46,055 nt of DNA, from NCBI GenBank assembly GCA_012523915.1, contig JAAYSU010000048.1, positions 1 through 46,055 of the forward strand, in the 5' to 3' direction. The notes under the pieces are model-generated. The model worked only from the letters and a program-made list of their open reading frames with translations, made no database searches and had not been told where the DNA came from. Of the stretch, positions 9,185-18,400 are shown in pieces. Both the position numbers and the translations under genes were made by a program. This DNA is from Clostridiales bacterium (GTDB lineage: Bacteria > Bacillota > Clostridia > Peptostreptococcales > Anaerovoracaceae). The number at the start of each line of letters is the position of its first letter. The stretch's first letter is position 1.

Positions 9185-9883
9185 TTATAGATTTAATAAA
9201 TCTTTTACAACTTCAGCCCCTATAATTAACCCTGCTGCTGCAGGAACAAAGGCTATGCTAGCAGGTGGATTACTTCCATCTCCAGGGTACTCTTTCCTAT
9301 CAGGCTTTTCATCGGAAAAAACTACCTTAAGCTCGTCAATATTAAGTTCTCTTAATTTCTTTCTAATACTCTTTGCTAAGGGACATGTATGAGTTTTGTT
9401 AATATCGGAAACCTTAAGCTGAGTCGGGTCTACCCTATTGCCTGCTCCCATTGAGCTGATTATTGGAACATTACGTCTCTTTGCCTCACCTATAAGTAAA
9501 ATCTTGGCTGCAACATCGTCAATTGCATCTACGATATAGTCCCAATCCTCAAGGGTTATTTCATCAATGTTATCAGGGTTTAATCGTAGGTTATATGCTA
9601 TTACTTTGGCTTGAGGATTTATATCTTTGATACGCTTTTCCATAACATCAGTTTTAAAGCTACCCATAGTGCTATTTAAAGCTATAATCTGACGGTTAAT
9701 ATTTGTTACATCTATTCGATCGTAATCAACAATACCTAATGTACCGATGCCTGTGCGAGCTAATGCTTCAACTACATATCCTCCAACTCCTCCTAAGCCA
9801 AAAACTAATATTCTTTTTTTCATAAGATCGGTAATAGCTTGTTCACCCAAAAGCATCTTAGTACGGGAATTAAAGGTTTCCAT
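9185..9883 (-). CDS. tcdA: tRNA threonylcarbamoyladenosine dehydratase (ThiF/MoeB-like)
   Basis: GLGGVGGYVVEALARTGIGTLGIVDYDRIDVTNINRQ, DAIDDVAAK, SMGAGNRVDPT. Confidence 0.92.
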   Translation of the reverse strand: METFNSRTKMLLGEQAITDLMKKRILVFGLGGVGGYVVEALARTGIGTLGIVDYDRIDVTNINRQIIALNSTMGSFKTDVMEKRIKDINPQAKVIAYNLRLNPDNIDEITLEDWDYIVDAIDDVAAKILLIGEAKRRNVPIISSMGAGNRVDPTQLKVSDINKTHTCPLAKSIRKKLRELNIDELKVVFSDEKPDRKEYPGDGSNPPASIAFVPAAAGLIIGAEVVKDLLNL

Positions 9884-9887
9884 GTAT

Positions 9888-10085
9888 TTAATTGTCCTCT
9901 CTACTATAGGTTATTAGGTCTTCAGCAATTTCATGTACTGCGATAGAAACAGACTTATCTATATCTATATCAATTAGTCTCGGTTTACCTTCGATGATAT
10001 CTCTTGCCCTTTTTGCGGCCAAAATTGCTAAGGTATATCTGCTGTCTGCCTTTTTCTTCATATGGTTTACAGATGGTTCTAGCAT
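9888..10085 (-). CDS. rpoZ: RNA polymerase omega subunit
   Basis: 65 aa; SRYTLAILAAKRARDI; downstream of gmk. Confidence 0.92.
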   Translation of the reverse strand: MLEPSVNHMKKKADSRYTLAILAAKRARDIIEGKPRLIDIDIDKSVSIAVHEIAEDLITYSREDN

Positions 10086-10088
10086 TAT

Positions 10089-10715
10089 TTATTCCTCCTT
10101 TACAGTATTAAATTCTTGTTTATATTTTTCTATCAACTTATAAATGTGTTCTGTCACCCTTGAATGTTCAGCCCTAATAATGGAGTGCACACGGTCAACA
10201 GCCTCTTTTAGATCTGCGTTCACCACACAATAATCATATTTATCGATGTATGATACTTCCTTTAAAGCTTCTCCTAACCTTTCGTTAATCGCCTCTAAAG
10301 ATTCAGAACCCCTTCCTGTGATACGCTTTCTTAATTCCGTCATGGATGGCGGCAGTATAAAGATAAATATACCATTAGGATAAGATTTTTTAACCTGCAT
10401 AGCACCCTGAATATCGATCTCGAGGATGACATCGCGCCCCTTGTTAAGCTTTTCAATCACCAGATCCTTAGGTGTACCGTAGTAATTTCCAAACACATAG
10501 GCATATTCTAAGAAGCCCCCTCTATTCTTTACCTCATCAAACTCTTCCTGAGAGACAAAATAATAGCTTTTGCCATCTACTTCATTAGGCCTGGGCTTTC
10601 TGGTAGTCATGGAAATCGATAAATCAATGTCCATTTTTTTAACTAGATTTTTGCAAATTGTTCCTTTCCCCGCCGCAGATGGGCCTGAAATCACAAACAG
10701 TAAACCTTTAGACAT
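10089..10715 (-). CDS. gmk: Guanylate kinase
   Basis: GLLFVISGPSAAGKGTICKNL, TTRKPRPNEVDGKSYYFVS, ILEIDIQGAMQVK; SD GAGAGG before Met at 10715. Confidence 0.97.
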   Translation of the reverse strand: MSKGLLFVISGPSAAGKGTICKNLVKKMDIDLSISMTTRKPRPNEVDGKSYYFVSQEEFDEVKNRGGFLEYAYVFGNYYGTPKDLVIEKLNKGRDVILEIDIQGAMQVKKSYPNGIFIFILPPSMTELRKRITGRGSESLEAINERLGEALKEVSYIDKYDYCVVNADLKEAVDRVHSIIRAEHSRVTEHIYKLIEKYKQEFNTVKEE

Positions 10716-10800
10716 ATGCAAACCTCTCATTTGTTTTCAACTATTACTAAATATATAGAATATAACAAATAAATAATCTTTTCAAGGTTTGCTATTTGTT

Positions 10801-11685
10801 TTACTCAATATTTTGAACCTGCTCCCTTATTTTTTCCAATTCACTTTTAATATCCACTACGCAGCTGGTTATTTTAATGTCATTAGCCTTGGACCCTATG
10901 GTGTTTACCTCTCTGTTCATTTCCTGAACCAGAAAATCAAGTTTCCTCCCATCTGGCTGGTTGCTGTTATTGATGATATGATTTAATTGAGAAATATGGC
11001 TATCCAGTCTAACCAATTCTTCTGTAATATTAGATTTATCAGCGAAAATTGTTGCTTCCATTACTATTCGATCTTCAGGTATTTCAACGCTACTTCCTAG
11101 TAATTCTTTTATCCTTTCTACCAACCTATCTCTATAGTCAATCGGAACCTGTGGTGCCCTATCATCAATTTGTTTGAGGTAGTCTCTGATTAAATTACTT
11201 CTCATAATTATATCTTTTGCAAGCTTTTCACCTTCTATAACTCTCATATCATCCAGTCTATTAATGGCTTCTTTAAGGGGAATGGAAAAACTCTGGTATA
11301 TGTATTCCTCATCCTCTATAACTGGCACAGCTTTCATAACATCAGGTAGAGTAGAAACAAACTGTAAATCTAGTTCTCCTGTAAGGTTAAAGTTGTTTTT
11401 TAATTCTTTTAAATTATTTATATATTGCTCAGCCACAATGGTATTCATCTTTATCTGAGTATCTTCCTCTGTAATGTTTTCCACTATAATAGAAATGTCT
11501 ATCTTTCCGCGTCTTAAAACATCTTTAACCAAGTTTTTCAACCGATCTTCTACAAAGGAGTAACGCCTTGGCATCTTAAATGTTATATCGTTATACCTAT
11601 GGTTAACTGATTTTATTTCTACAATTATGTTACGTTTACCATCATTGTGTTCACTTCTACCATAGCCTGTCATACTCTTAATCAT
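10801..11685 (-). CDS. YicC/YloC-family endoribonuclease-like protein
   Basis: IKSMTGYGRSEH start; EMNREVNTIGSKANDIKITSCVVDIKSELEKIREQVQNIE C-terminus. Confidence 0.95.
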   Translation of the reverse strand: MIKSMTGYGRSEHNDGKRNIIVEIKSVNHRYNDITFKMPRRYSFVEDRLKNLVKDVLRRGKIDISIIVENITEEDTQIKMNTIVAEQYINNLKELKNNFNLTGELDLQFVSTLPDVMKAVPVIEDEEYIYQSFSIPLKEAINRLDDMRVIEGEKLAKDIIMRSNLIRDYLKQIDDRAPQVPIDYRDRLVERIKELLGSSVEIPEDRIVMEATIFADKSNITEELVRLDSHISQLNHIINNSNQPDGRKLDFLVQEMNREVNTIGSKANDIKITSCVVDIKSELEKIREQVQNIE

Positions 11686-11809
11686 TATTTGATGCTCCTT
11701 ATTAAACTTTACAAAACAATTTGTTATAATTATGGTTCAAGGTATTGTATACTATACTATTATACATTGATTTACCAAAATAATCTATGAAATTATGTTA
11801 GGAGTAAAA

Positions 11810-13537
11810 ATGAGTTATGATGGTTTTGTAACCGGCGCTATTGTGAGAGAATTGCAGCAGCTCATAATCGACGGTAAAATAGAAAAAATATATCAACCAG
11901 AGGCAGATGAATTAATACTTCACATCCACAAAAAAGGAACAAGGTACCGCCTATATATTTCAGTAAATAGCGGACATGCCCGCCTTCATTTAATAGAAAA
12001 GGATGACTATAGCAATCCTAAGAATCCAATGTCTTTTTGCATGCTGGCAAGAAAACATTTCCAAGGCGGTAGAATTGTTAGAATAGAGCAGATTGACTCT
12101 GAAAGGATAATAGAAATATGTGTTAACCGCATGAATGAATTAGGAGATGCTGTGGAAAAAAAGCTCATCATTGAAATTATGGGTAAACACAGCAATATTA
12201 TTGCACTGGATTCATCTACCGGCAAAATACTTGATAGTATAAAACGAATTACTTTGGATGTTAATCGCTATCGTCAGCTTTTACCTGGACTACCTTATGT
12301 CTCCCCTCCTTCACATGGAAAGGTGGCTTTTTATACCTTAACAGAGGAAGAATTGGCATCAATATTAGATGAATCGAGCTCTTTGAAATCAAAAGCCCTA
12401 TTATCTAACATACAAGGCATAAGCCCTGGCATTGCAGACGAAATCTGTATTCGAGCCTCACAGCGCTTTAATGTTGACTTAGAGCTCCTGACATTTAAAG
12501 AATTGTACCCCATATTAAAAGAAATGACAGATTGCTTACAATCATATAATATTACTCCTGTAGTATATTTCGATGATGATAAAAATCCTATAGATTTTCA
12601 TGTTTTCACACTTTATACTAAGGAAAATTTCTTCGATAAGAAAAGCTTTAATTCTCCCAGTGAAGCTGCAGATTACTATTACCATAACAAAGTATCGTCA
12701 AATAGAGTCAACCAAAAATCATTGGACTTAATCAAAACAATCGATAACAATTTGAACAAGCTATACTTGAAAAAGCAACGCCTTTCAGAAGATATATTAA
12801 AAGCAAAAGACTTCGATAATTACAGGTTATATGGAGAGTTGCTAACTGCAAACCTTCATAAAATCGGCAATAAAGATAAGTCTGTTAAAGTGTTAAATTA
12901 CTATGATAACAAGGAGATCGACATACCTTTAGATACACGATTATCTCCTTCTAAAAATGCGCAGAAATATTTTAAGAGATATAACAAGTTGAAAACTGCA
13001 ATTAAGGAAAAAAATATCCAACTAGATGAAACAAACCAGTATATTGAGTATCTAGAATCAGTCCTCACCTTCGCTAAAAATGCTGATACAGTTGAAGACT
13101 TAGAGGGTATTCGCCAAGAATTGATAGAAGGTGGATATCTTAGAAATAGAAAGAGCAATGTGCGTCGTACTGAATCTAAACCCAAGCCACTTGCTTTCAC
13201 CAGCAGTGATGGTTTCCGCATTCTTGTGGGTCGCAATAATAAAGAAAATGATCTATTAACATTTAAAATTGCAGATAAGACTGATATTTGGTTTCATACG
13301 AAAGATATTCCGGGTTCTCATGTAATACTAATTTTAGAGGGAAAGAAGCCTTCTGATACTTCAATATATGAAGCTGCATCAATTGCAGCTTATTACAGCA
13401 AGGCCCGTTCTTCAGAAAACGTAGCTGTTGATTATACTTTAGTAAAATACGTTAAAAAACCTAGCGGCGCAAAACCCGGTATGGTCATTTTTACAGATAA
13501 TAGCACTGTTTATGTCAGCCCAAGCTTAGTAAAATGA
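11810..13537 (+). CDS. rqcH: Ribosome quality control protein RqcH / NFACT (fibronectin-binding-like) family
   Basis: MSYDGFVTGAIVRELQ N-terminus; C-terminal NFACT-R region (WFHTKDIPGSHVIL, AAYYSKARSSENVAVDYTLVKYVKKPSGAKPGMV). GGAG 5 nt before ATG 11810. Confidence 0.95.
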   Translation: MSYDGFVTGAIVRELQQLIIDGKIEKIYQPEADELILHIHKKGTRYRLYISVNSGHARLHLIEKDDYSNPKNPMSFCMLARKHFQGGRIVRIEQIDSERIIEICVNRMNELGDAVEKKLIIEIMGKHSNIIALDSSTGKILDSIKRITLDVNRYRQLLPGLPYVSPPSHGKVAFYTLTEEELASILDESSSLKSKALLSNIQGISPGIADEICIRASQRFNVDLELLTFKELYPILKEMTDCLQSYNITPVVYFDDDKNPIDFHVFTLYTKENFFDKKSFNSPSEAADYYYHNKVSSNRVNQKSLDLIKTIDNNLNKLYLKKQRLSEDILKAKDFDNYRLYGELLTANLHKIGNKDKSVKVLNYYDNKEIDIPLDTRLSPSKNAQKYFKRYNKLKTAIKEKNIQLDETNQYIEYLESVLTFAKNADTVEDLEGIRQELIEGGYLRNRKSNVRRTESKPKPLAFTSSDGFRILVGRNNKENDLLTFKIADKTDIWFHTKDIPGSHVILILEGKKPSDTSIYEAASIAAYYSKARSSENVAVDYTLVKYVKKPSGAKPGMVIFTDNSTVYVSPSLVK

Positions 13538-13542
13538 TGCGA

Positions 13543-13616
13543 TTATTACATTTAATGTATAATTTATTACATTTAGGAAAATTTGTATTGATTAAGCAGT
13601 GCTTCTTTGCTAAGAT
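13543..13616 (+). promoter_or_regulatory. 12-bp direct repeat TTATTACATTTA (period 21 bp) upstream of a candidate promoter (TTGATT-17-TAAGAT)
   Basis: Repeats at 13543-13554 and 13564-13575; -35 13588-13593; -10 13611-13616. Confidence 0.45.
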
Positions 13617-13670
13617 GATTACAACTATCTCACTGCATAGTTAATTGTAGTAAGAAATGAGGTATCAAAT

Positions 13671-13814
13671 ATGAAAAGTAAGGGAAATCCTATATATTAC
13701 TCAATAATCACAGAAGAATTGCTATGTTCGCTATGTGGTAAACATGGTGATATAAGATTTAAAGATTTCGCCGTATGCGAAGATTGCCTCGAATACGTTA
13801 AAACTTGTTATTAA
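13671..13814 (+). CDS. 47-aa putative zinc-binding micro-protein (C-x2-C-x13-C-x2-C)
   Basis: MKSKGNPIYYSIITEELLCSLCGKHGDIRFKDFAVCEDCLEYVKTCY*; GAGG 8 nt upstream of ATG; below the ORF-track size cutoff. Confidence 0.7.
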   Translation: MKSKGNPIYYSIITEELLCSLCGKHGDIRFKDFAVCEDCLEYVKTCY

Positions 13815-13863
13815 TAGCGCCACACCAATCTCTTATAACCCCATTATCGCCAATATACCATAA

Positions 13864-14805
13864 CTATGCAGTGATGAAACGCTTATTTAATTGATTTAAT
13901 AGCTCTTGAAAATCCCGAGGTAATTCACTGTCGAATTCTAAGTATTCACCAGTTCTAGGATGATTAAAGCCCAGAGTTTTAGCATGAAGCATTTGACCTT
14001 TAATACCCATAAAACTTTTTTTTGGCCCATATAAATTGTCGCCTAAAAGTGGATGCTTTATATATGCCATATGAACACGTATTTGGTGAGTCCTGCCAGT
14101 TAATAATCTCGCTTCTATATAAGTGAATTTCTTAAACCGCTCTAATACATGAAAATGTGTGACTGCTTCTTTACTGTTGGTTTGGGTCACTGCCATCCTC
14201 AACCTATTCGAAGGATCTCTGCCTATCGGTTGATCAATCGTACCTGAATCCTCAATAATGTTGTCATATACAATGGCCCTGTATGCTCTTTTAACTGTAT
14301 GGGCAGCCAATTGTTCCGCCAAAGATCTATGCGAATCATCATTCTTAGCGACTAACAAAAGCCCGCTTGTATCCTTGTCTATTCGGTGGACAATTCCTCT
14401 ACGAATCTCTCCGTTAATAGATGAAAGAGCATCGCCCCTATGATAGATAAGAGCGTTTACCAGAGTTCCTGAGCTGTTACCTGCTGCAGGATGAACGACC
14501 ATTCCTTTTGCTTTGTTTACAATTAATATATCATCATCTTCATAGACTATTTCAATTGGAATATTTTCGGGTAACACAGCCAGAGGCGCAGCTTGCTCAA
14601 TAATAAGCTCAACTATATCTCCCTCTTTTAGCTTATATTTTTTAGATTTTATAATTTGGCCGTTAACTTTAACTCCTACTTCTTCAATAAGTTTTTGAAT
14701 ACTACTTCTAGAAGTGTCTTCTATAAGATTAGCCAGCACACTATCAATTCGTGAGTTAGAATCCTTGCTCTCAATTTTGAAAACATATGATTTGCTATCA
14801 TACAT
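13864..14805 (-). CDS. RluD-family 23S rRNA pseudouridine synthase
   Basis: S4 domain then GIVHRIDKDTSGLLLVAKND, LLTGRTHQIRVHMAYIKHPLLGD. Confidence 0.95.
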   Translation of the reverse strand: MYDSKSYVFKIESKDSNSRIDSVLANLIEDTSRSSIQKLIEEVGVKVNGQIIKSKKYKLKEGDIVELIIEQAAPLAVLPENIPIEIVYEDDDILIVNKAKGMVVHPAAGNSSGTLVNALIYHRGDALSSINGEIRRGIVHRIDKDTSGLLLVAKNDDSHRSLAEQLAAHTVKRAYRAIVYDNIIEDSGTIDQPIGRDPSNRLRMAVTQTNSKEAVTHFHVLERFKKFTYIEARLLTGRTHQIRVHMAYIKHPLLGDNLYGPKKSFMGIKGQMLHAKTLGFNHPRTGEYLEFDSELPRDFQELLNQLNKRFITA

Positions 14806-15262
14806 TATAATCACTCTTTTTTATCCTTGGTTCGAAATATAGGACATATAGTACTAACAGACCACATCCGACACATACTGAAATATCTGCAACATTGAAA
14901 ACAGGCCAAATACGGAAATCCAAAAAATCAACTACGTATCCAAGAATAAGACGGCTAATTAGATTACCTATCCCTCCCCCTGCTACTAAAGATAAAGCAA
15001 GTAGCAAGGACCAATGCTTAGATTTCCTTTTTAGAAAAATGTATAGTAAAACTACAATTATTGCTATTAAGGAAACAATAATGATAAAGTTTTGTTTGCC
15101 TTCTAATACATTAAAAGCAGCCCCGTAATTGCGAACATATGTTATATGAAAAACATTTTCAATAACTGGGACTGATTGATTTATATCCATATTAGTATTA
15201 ATAATATACTTTGTAAATTGATCCAACACTATTAAAAGTACTATTAATAAGCAATAAAACAT
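14798..15262 (-). CDS. lspA: Lipoprotein signal peptidase
   Basis: LIVLDQFTKY, VRNYGAAFNVL, GGGIGNLISRLILGYVVDFLDF, FNVADISVCVG. Confidence 0.96.
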   Translation of the reverse strand: MFYCLLIVLLIVLDQFTKYIINTNMDINQSVPVIENVFHITYVRNYGAAFNVLEGKQNFIIIVSLIAIIVVLLYIFLKRKSKHWSLLLALSLVAGGGIGNLISRLILGYVVDFLDFRIWPVFNVADISVCVGCGLLVLYVLYFEPRIKKSDYNV

Positions 15263-15838
15263 CTACAAATTATCTCCGGTTCTTATATTTAATAGCGTCT
15301 TCTTATCAAAATCGCTTTCTCTTTCTAGGATCCGAGTATCTTCTTTAACATCTAAAATACTTTTTAAATCTTCCAAATCTCTGTCGAATAACAGGTCAGA
15401 ACTCAGTGAATCAATTTTTTCGAGCTCTGATTCTAGCATAGTTCTATATCTCGTTCTAAATACATTTAAGCGATTGCGAATAACCGCAGCTTCTTCATTT
15501 AATCGCTCAACTGACTCTCGAGCTTCTCTTGTTATTCGTTCCGCATCAAGTTCGGCATTTTTTAATAGGATCTCGGCGCGTTTTTCTGCACTTACTGATA
15601 TATCTCCCATCAATGCCTTGGCAGCTTCCAAAGTCTCTAGTACCATGTTTTCGGTTTTCTTATACCGATCAAGTTCACTTGTAAAGCTTTTTACCTGTTC
15701 TTTTAACCTTTGATTTTCTTCGATTAGCTTTTCCAGGTCTAAAGTTATCAAATCAAGGAAACCGTCAACGTCTTCTTCTTTATAACCTCTGACGCTTCTC
15801 CCAAACTCTTTATTCTGAATATCTAGGGGAGTAATCAT
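15263..15838 (-). CDS. divIVA: DivIVA-family protein
   Basis: MITPLDIQNKEFGRSVRGYKEEDVDGFLD plus coiled coil. Confidence 0.95.
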   Translation of the reverse strand: MITPLDIQNKEFGRSVRGYKEEDVDGFLDLITLDLEKLIEENQRLKEQVKSFTSELDRYKKTENMVLETLEAAKALMGDISVSAEKRAEILLKNAELDAERITREARESVERLNEEAAVIRNRLNVFRTRYRTMLESELEKIDSLSSDLLFDRDLEDLKSILDVKEDTRILERESDFDKKTLLNIRTGDNL

Positions 15839-15854
15839 TTCAAACCTCCTTGAG

Positions 15855-16136
15855 TTAAAGTAAAATTAACATTCTAATAATATCAATAATAATTGAATTC
15901 AAAATCCATAGAATTATTAGAGCAAGTAAAGGTGAAAAGTCGATGGTTCCACCTAAACCGAACCGTTGAACTATCCTTCGACAGGGTGCTAGCATGGGCT
16001 CAGTAACTCTAATAATGCCTATGTACAAAGGATATAATTTATCTCCTGGCCTAATAAACCAACTCAATATAGCTCTTGCCAGTATTAGATAAGTTAATAC
16101 CCGGAAAAATAGGTTAACAGCATATATAAATAACAT
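15855..16136 (-). CDS. YggT/YlmG-family membrane protein
   Basis: 93 aa, two hydrophobic regions, ARAILSWFIRPGD, EPMLAPCRRIV; between divIVA and sepF. Confidence 0.92.
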   Translation of the reverse strand: MLFIYAVNLFFRVLTYLILARAILSWFIRPGDKLYPLYIGIIRVTEPMLAPCRRIVQRFGLGGTIDFSPLLALIILWILNSIIIDIIRMLILL

Positions 16137-16139
16137 CCA

Positions 16140-16637
16140 TTACCTCCAAGGGTTCTTTGTGCCATCGTTATGGTTACCATGATCTACATGTGCAGTTACG
16201 TCGACATTTTCAGGTGCAAATATAAATATGTTGTTTGCAACCTTTTGAACATTACCGTTGAGGGCATATGTAGCTCCACTTAGAAAATCAAAAATCTTCC
16301 TAGCTATGTCGGTTTCAATCTTTTCTAAATTGATTATTACAGGTTTCTTTGCCTTTAAGTTATCAACTAAGGTTGGGCATTCATCAAATGAAATTGGTTC
16401 AATAACAATCATCTTAAACTGATTGGAAGCAACTTTGTTTGTCATTGGCAAAACTCTAGGTTCTTTGTTTTGTTTCATTTCTTTATCCCCATATCTGGGA
16501 GAGTTGAATGAACTCCTCACTTCCAAAGGTTTCTTCTCTAAATCAAAACTTTCTTCCTCTTCGTCTTCGAGTTCATCCTCATCAATCTCTTCGATACCGA
16601 CTAACGCCTTAAGTTTGTTTAAAAATCCATCTCCCAT
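16140..16637 (-). CDS. sepF: Cell division protein SepF
   Basis: MGDGFLNKLKALVGIEE N-terminus; KKPVIINLEKIETDIARKIFDFLSGATYALNGNVQKVANNIFIFAPENVDV. AAGGAG before Met 16637. Confidence 0.95.
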   Translation of the reverse strand: MGDGFLNKLKALVGIEEIDEDELEDEEEESFDLEKKPLEVRSSFNSPRYGDKEMKQNKEPRVLPMTNKVASNQFKMIVIEPISFDECPTLVDNLKAKKPVIINLEKIETDIARKIFDFLSGATYALNGNVQKVANNIFIFAPENVDVTAHVDHGNHNDGTKNPWR

Positions 16638-16665
16638 TTTTGTATACTCCTTATTTCTAGTATTA

Positions 16666-17328
16666 TCAATATTTGCGTTCACCAAAAATGGCTGTCCCAA
16701 TTCGAATTAAATTCGAACCTTCTTCAATAGCCACTTCATAATCATTAGTCATTCCCATAGATAGATATTTAAAATCCAGCCTTTCATGTTTGATAGTTGC
16801 GCATGAATCATATAGAGCTTTAAGCTGTTTAAAATACTTTCTAACATCCTCGGGGTTTTCTTCAAATGGTGCTATAGTCATCAAGCCTCTAACCCTTATA
16901 TTCTCATAATTTTTAAGAATTTCTTCAATTAGTGGTACTGCCTCTTCTGCATCTATACCGTATTTACTATCTTCTTGGGCGACATTAACCTGGATTAAAA
17001 CATCCATTGTTATTCCTTTGTTACCAGCTCTTCTATTTATTTCTTTTGCCAGTTTTAAAGAATCTACTGAGTGGATCAAGCTCACTTTGTCGATAATATA
17101 TTTTACCTTATTTGTCTGTAGATGTCCAATCATATGCCAGCGAACAGGTTTAACATAATCATATTTTTCTAATATTTCTTGAACCTTGTTTTCACCTATA
17201 TCGGTGATGCCACAATCTATTGCTTTATTAATCTCTTCAGCTGATCTCGTCTTAGTTACTGCAACTAATAGCACATCATCTGGTTTATTCTCATTAATCC
17301 TTGCAATGTTGTCTCGTATATTACTCAT
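16666..17328 (-). CDS. YggS-family PLP homeostasis protein
   Basis: LVAVTKTRSAEEI, GENKVQEILEKY, WHMIGHLQTNKVKYI, LSMGMTNDYEVAIEEGSNLIRIGTAIFGER. Confidence 0.96.
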   Translation of the reverse strand: MSNIRDNIARINENKPDDVLLVAVTKTRSAEEINKAIDCGITDIGENKVQEILEKYDYVKPVRWHMIGHLQTNKVKYIIDKVSLIHSVDSLKLAKEINRRAGNKGITMDVLIQVNVAQEDSKYGIDAEEAVPLIEEILKNYENIRVRGLMTIAPFEENPEDVRKYFKQLKALYDSCATIKHERLDFKYLSMGMTNDYEVAIEEGSNLIRIGTAIFGERKY

Positions 17329-17331
17329 AAA

Positions 17332-18264
17332 TTATTCCCTTTCCGGATTCGATAGTATCTCATCATATGCATTAACAGTTTTTATTCTAACGTTCTTATC
17401 CTCATCTTCATCATAATAAAAAGAGCTTTCGACAAGGGAATATTCCCCATCGCTGGTAATTACAGATACTGGTGTGAATACAAATTCCCCGCTAATATCT
17501 TTCACAAATACACCAGGCTTACCGTCCTTTGTAGTAATGCTCTTGTTGGATATAAGTAGACCTTCATGGTCTGCTGTGATAATCTCAGCATCAATCTTCC
17601 TTAATTTAGCTAATTCTTGATAGTAGCATTTAAACTCTGCTATGATTAACCAGCTGCCTTTGTTGTCAATAATTTCAATAGTGCGACCCTTTACCTGACC
17701 TAAAGGAAGGTTTAAATATATAGTATCTCCTTTAGTATATTTTAAAACCTTATCAGATTCTACCCAAAATATTACATGCCACAGGCTGTTATCTACAGCC
17801 TTGTACAAGGGTTCTCCAGCTATAGCTGAGTCTCTTTTAATATTACTAACCTCAATTTGAAGGTTTTCGATTACCTCTTTATTTAAGGTTCTCATCGCAT
17901 CAGGTGTAAATATTTCCTCACAGCCGTCAACGTAATAACTGACCAGCCTATTATCCATAGCTATATAGCTTGTAGCAGAAGGAAATAATTCAATTATTTT
18001 GCTTCCCTTTCTGACAAGTTCTCCCTCTTCAAAGTAATACTGTATAATTCCTGAATCAGAAGCATTATAAACCATTTCATCACGTACGAAATAGCAAGTC
18101 ACCCTATCAACAATTTGGATATTTCCGTATTTGACAACTGTGGTTCTAGTGAAAGCATCAGTTACCATCGGCAATAAATAAATAATTGCAAAGAGGACTA
18201 GTACAGCAATAATAAAGAGAGAAATCAGTATTCTTTTAATCTTACCCTTTTTCTTTTTTTTCAT
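17332..18264 (-). CDS. HlyD-like membrane-anchored protein
   Basis: Lys-rich N-terminus plus one TM helix; long extracytoplasmic region with IIQYYFEEGELVRKGSKIIELFP, typical of HlyD/biotinyl-lipoyl-like folds. Confidence 0.65.
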   Translation of the reverse strand: MKKKKKGKIKRILISLFIIAVLVLFAIIYLLPMVTDAFTRTTVVKYGNIQIVDRVTCYFVRDEMVYNASDSGIIQYYFEEGELVRKGSKIIELFPSATSYIAMDNRLVSYYVDGCEEIFTPDAMRTLNKEVIENLQIEVSNIKRDSAIAGEPLYKAVDNSLWHVIFWVESDKVLKYTKGDTIYLNLPLGQVKGRTIEIIDNKGSWLIIAEFKCYYQELAKLRKIDAEIITADHEGLLISNKSITTKDGKPGVFVKDISGEFVFTPVSVITSDGEYSLVESSFYYDEDEDKNVRIKTVNAYDEILSNPERE

Positions 18265-18333
18265 AACATTATTATATACATCTCCATCTCCTACATCAAG
18301 ACTTGTTCTCCTCCAAAAGATGACTAAAAAAAA

Positions 18334-18363
18334 CTGCTGTCATAATAAATCGCTAGACAGCAG
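18334..18363 (-). terminator. Rho-independent terminator of hydrogenase operon
   Basis: CTGCTGTC / GACAGCAG 8-bp stem followed on the minus strand by a run of T. Confidence 0.85.
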
Positions 18364-18400
18364 TAAAAATTATATAAAACTTTGACCCTGATACTTATAC

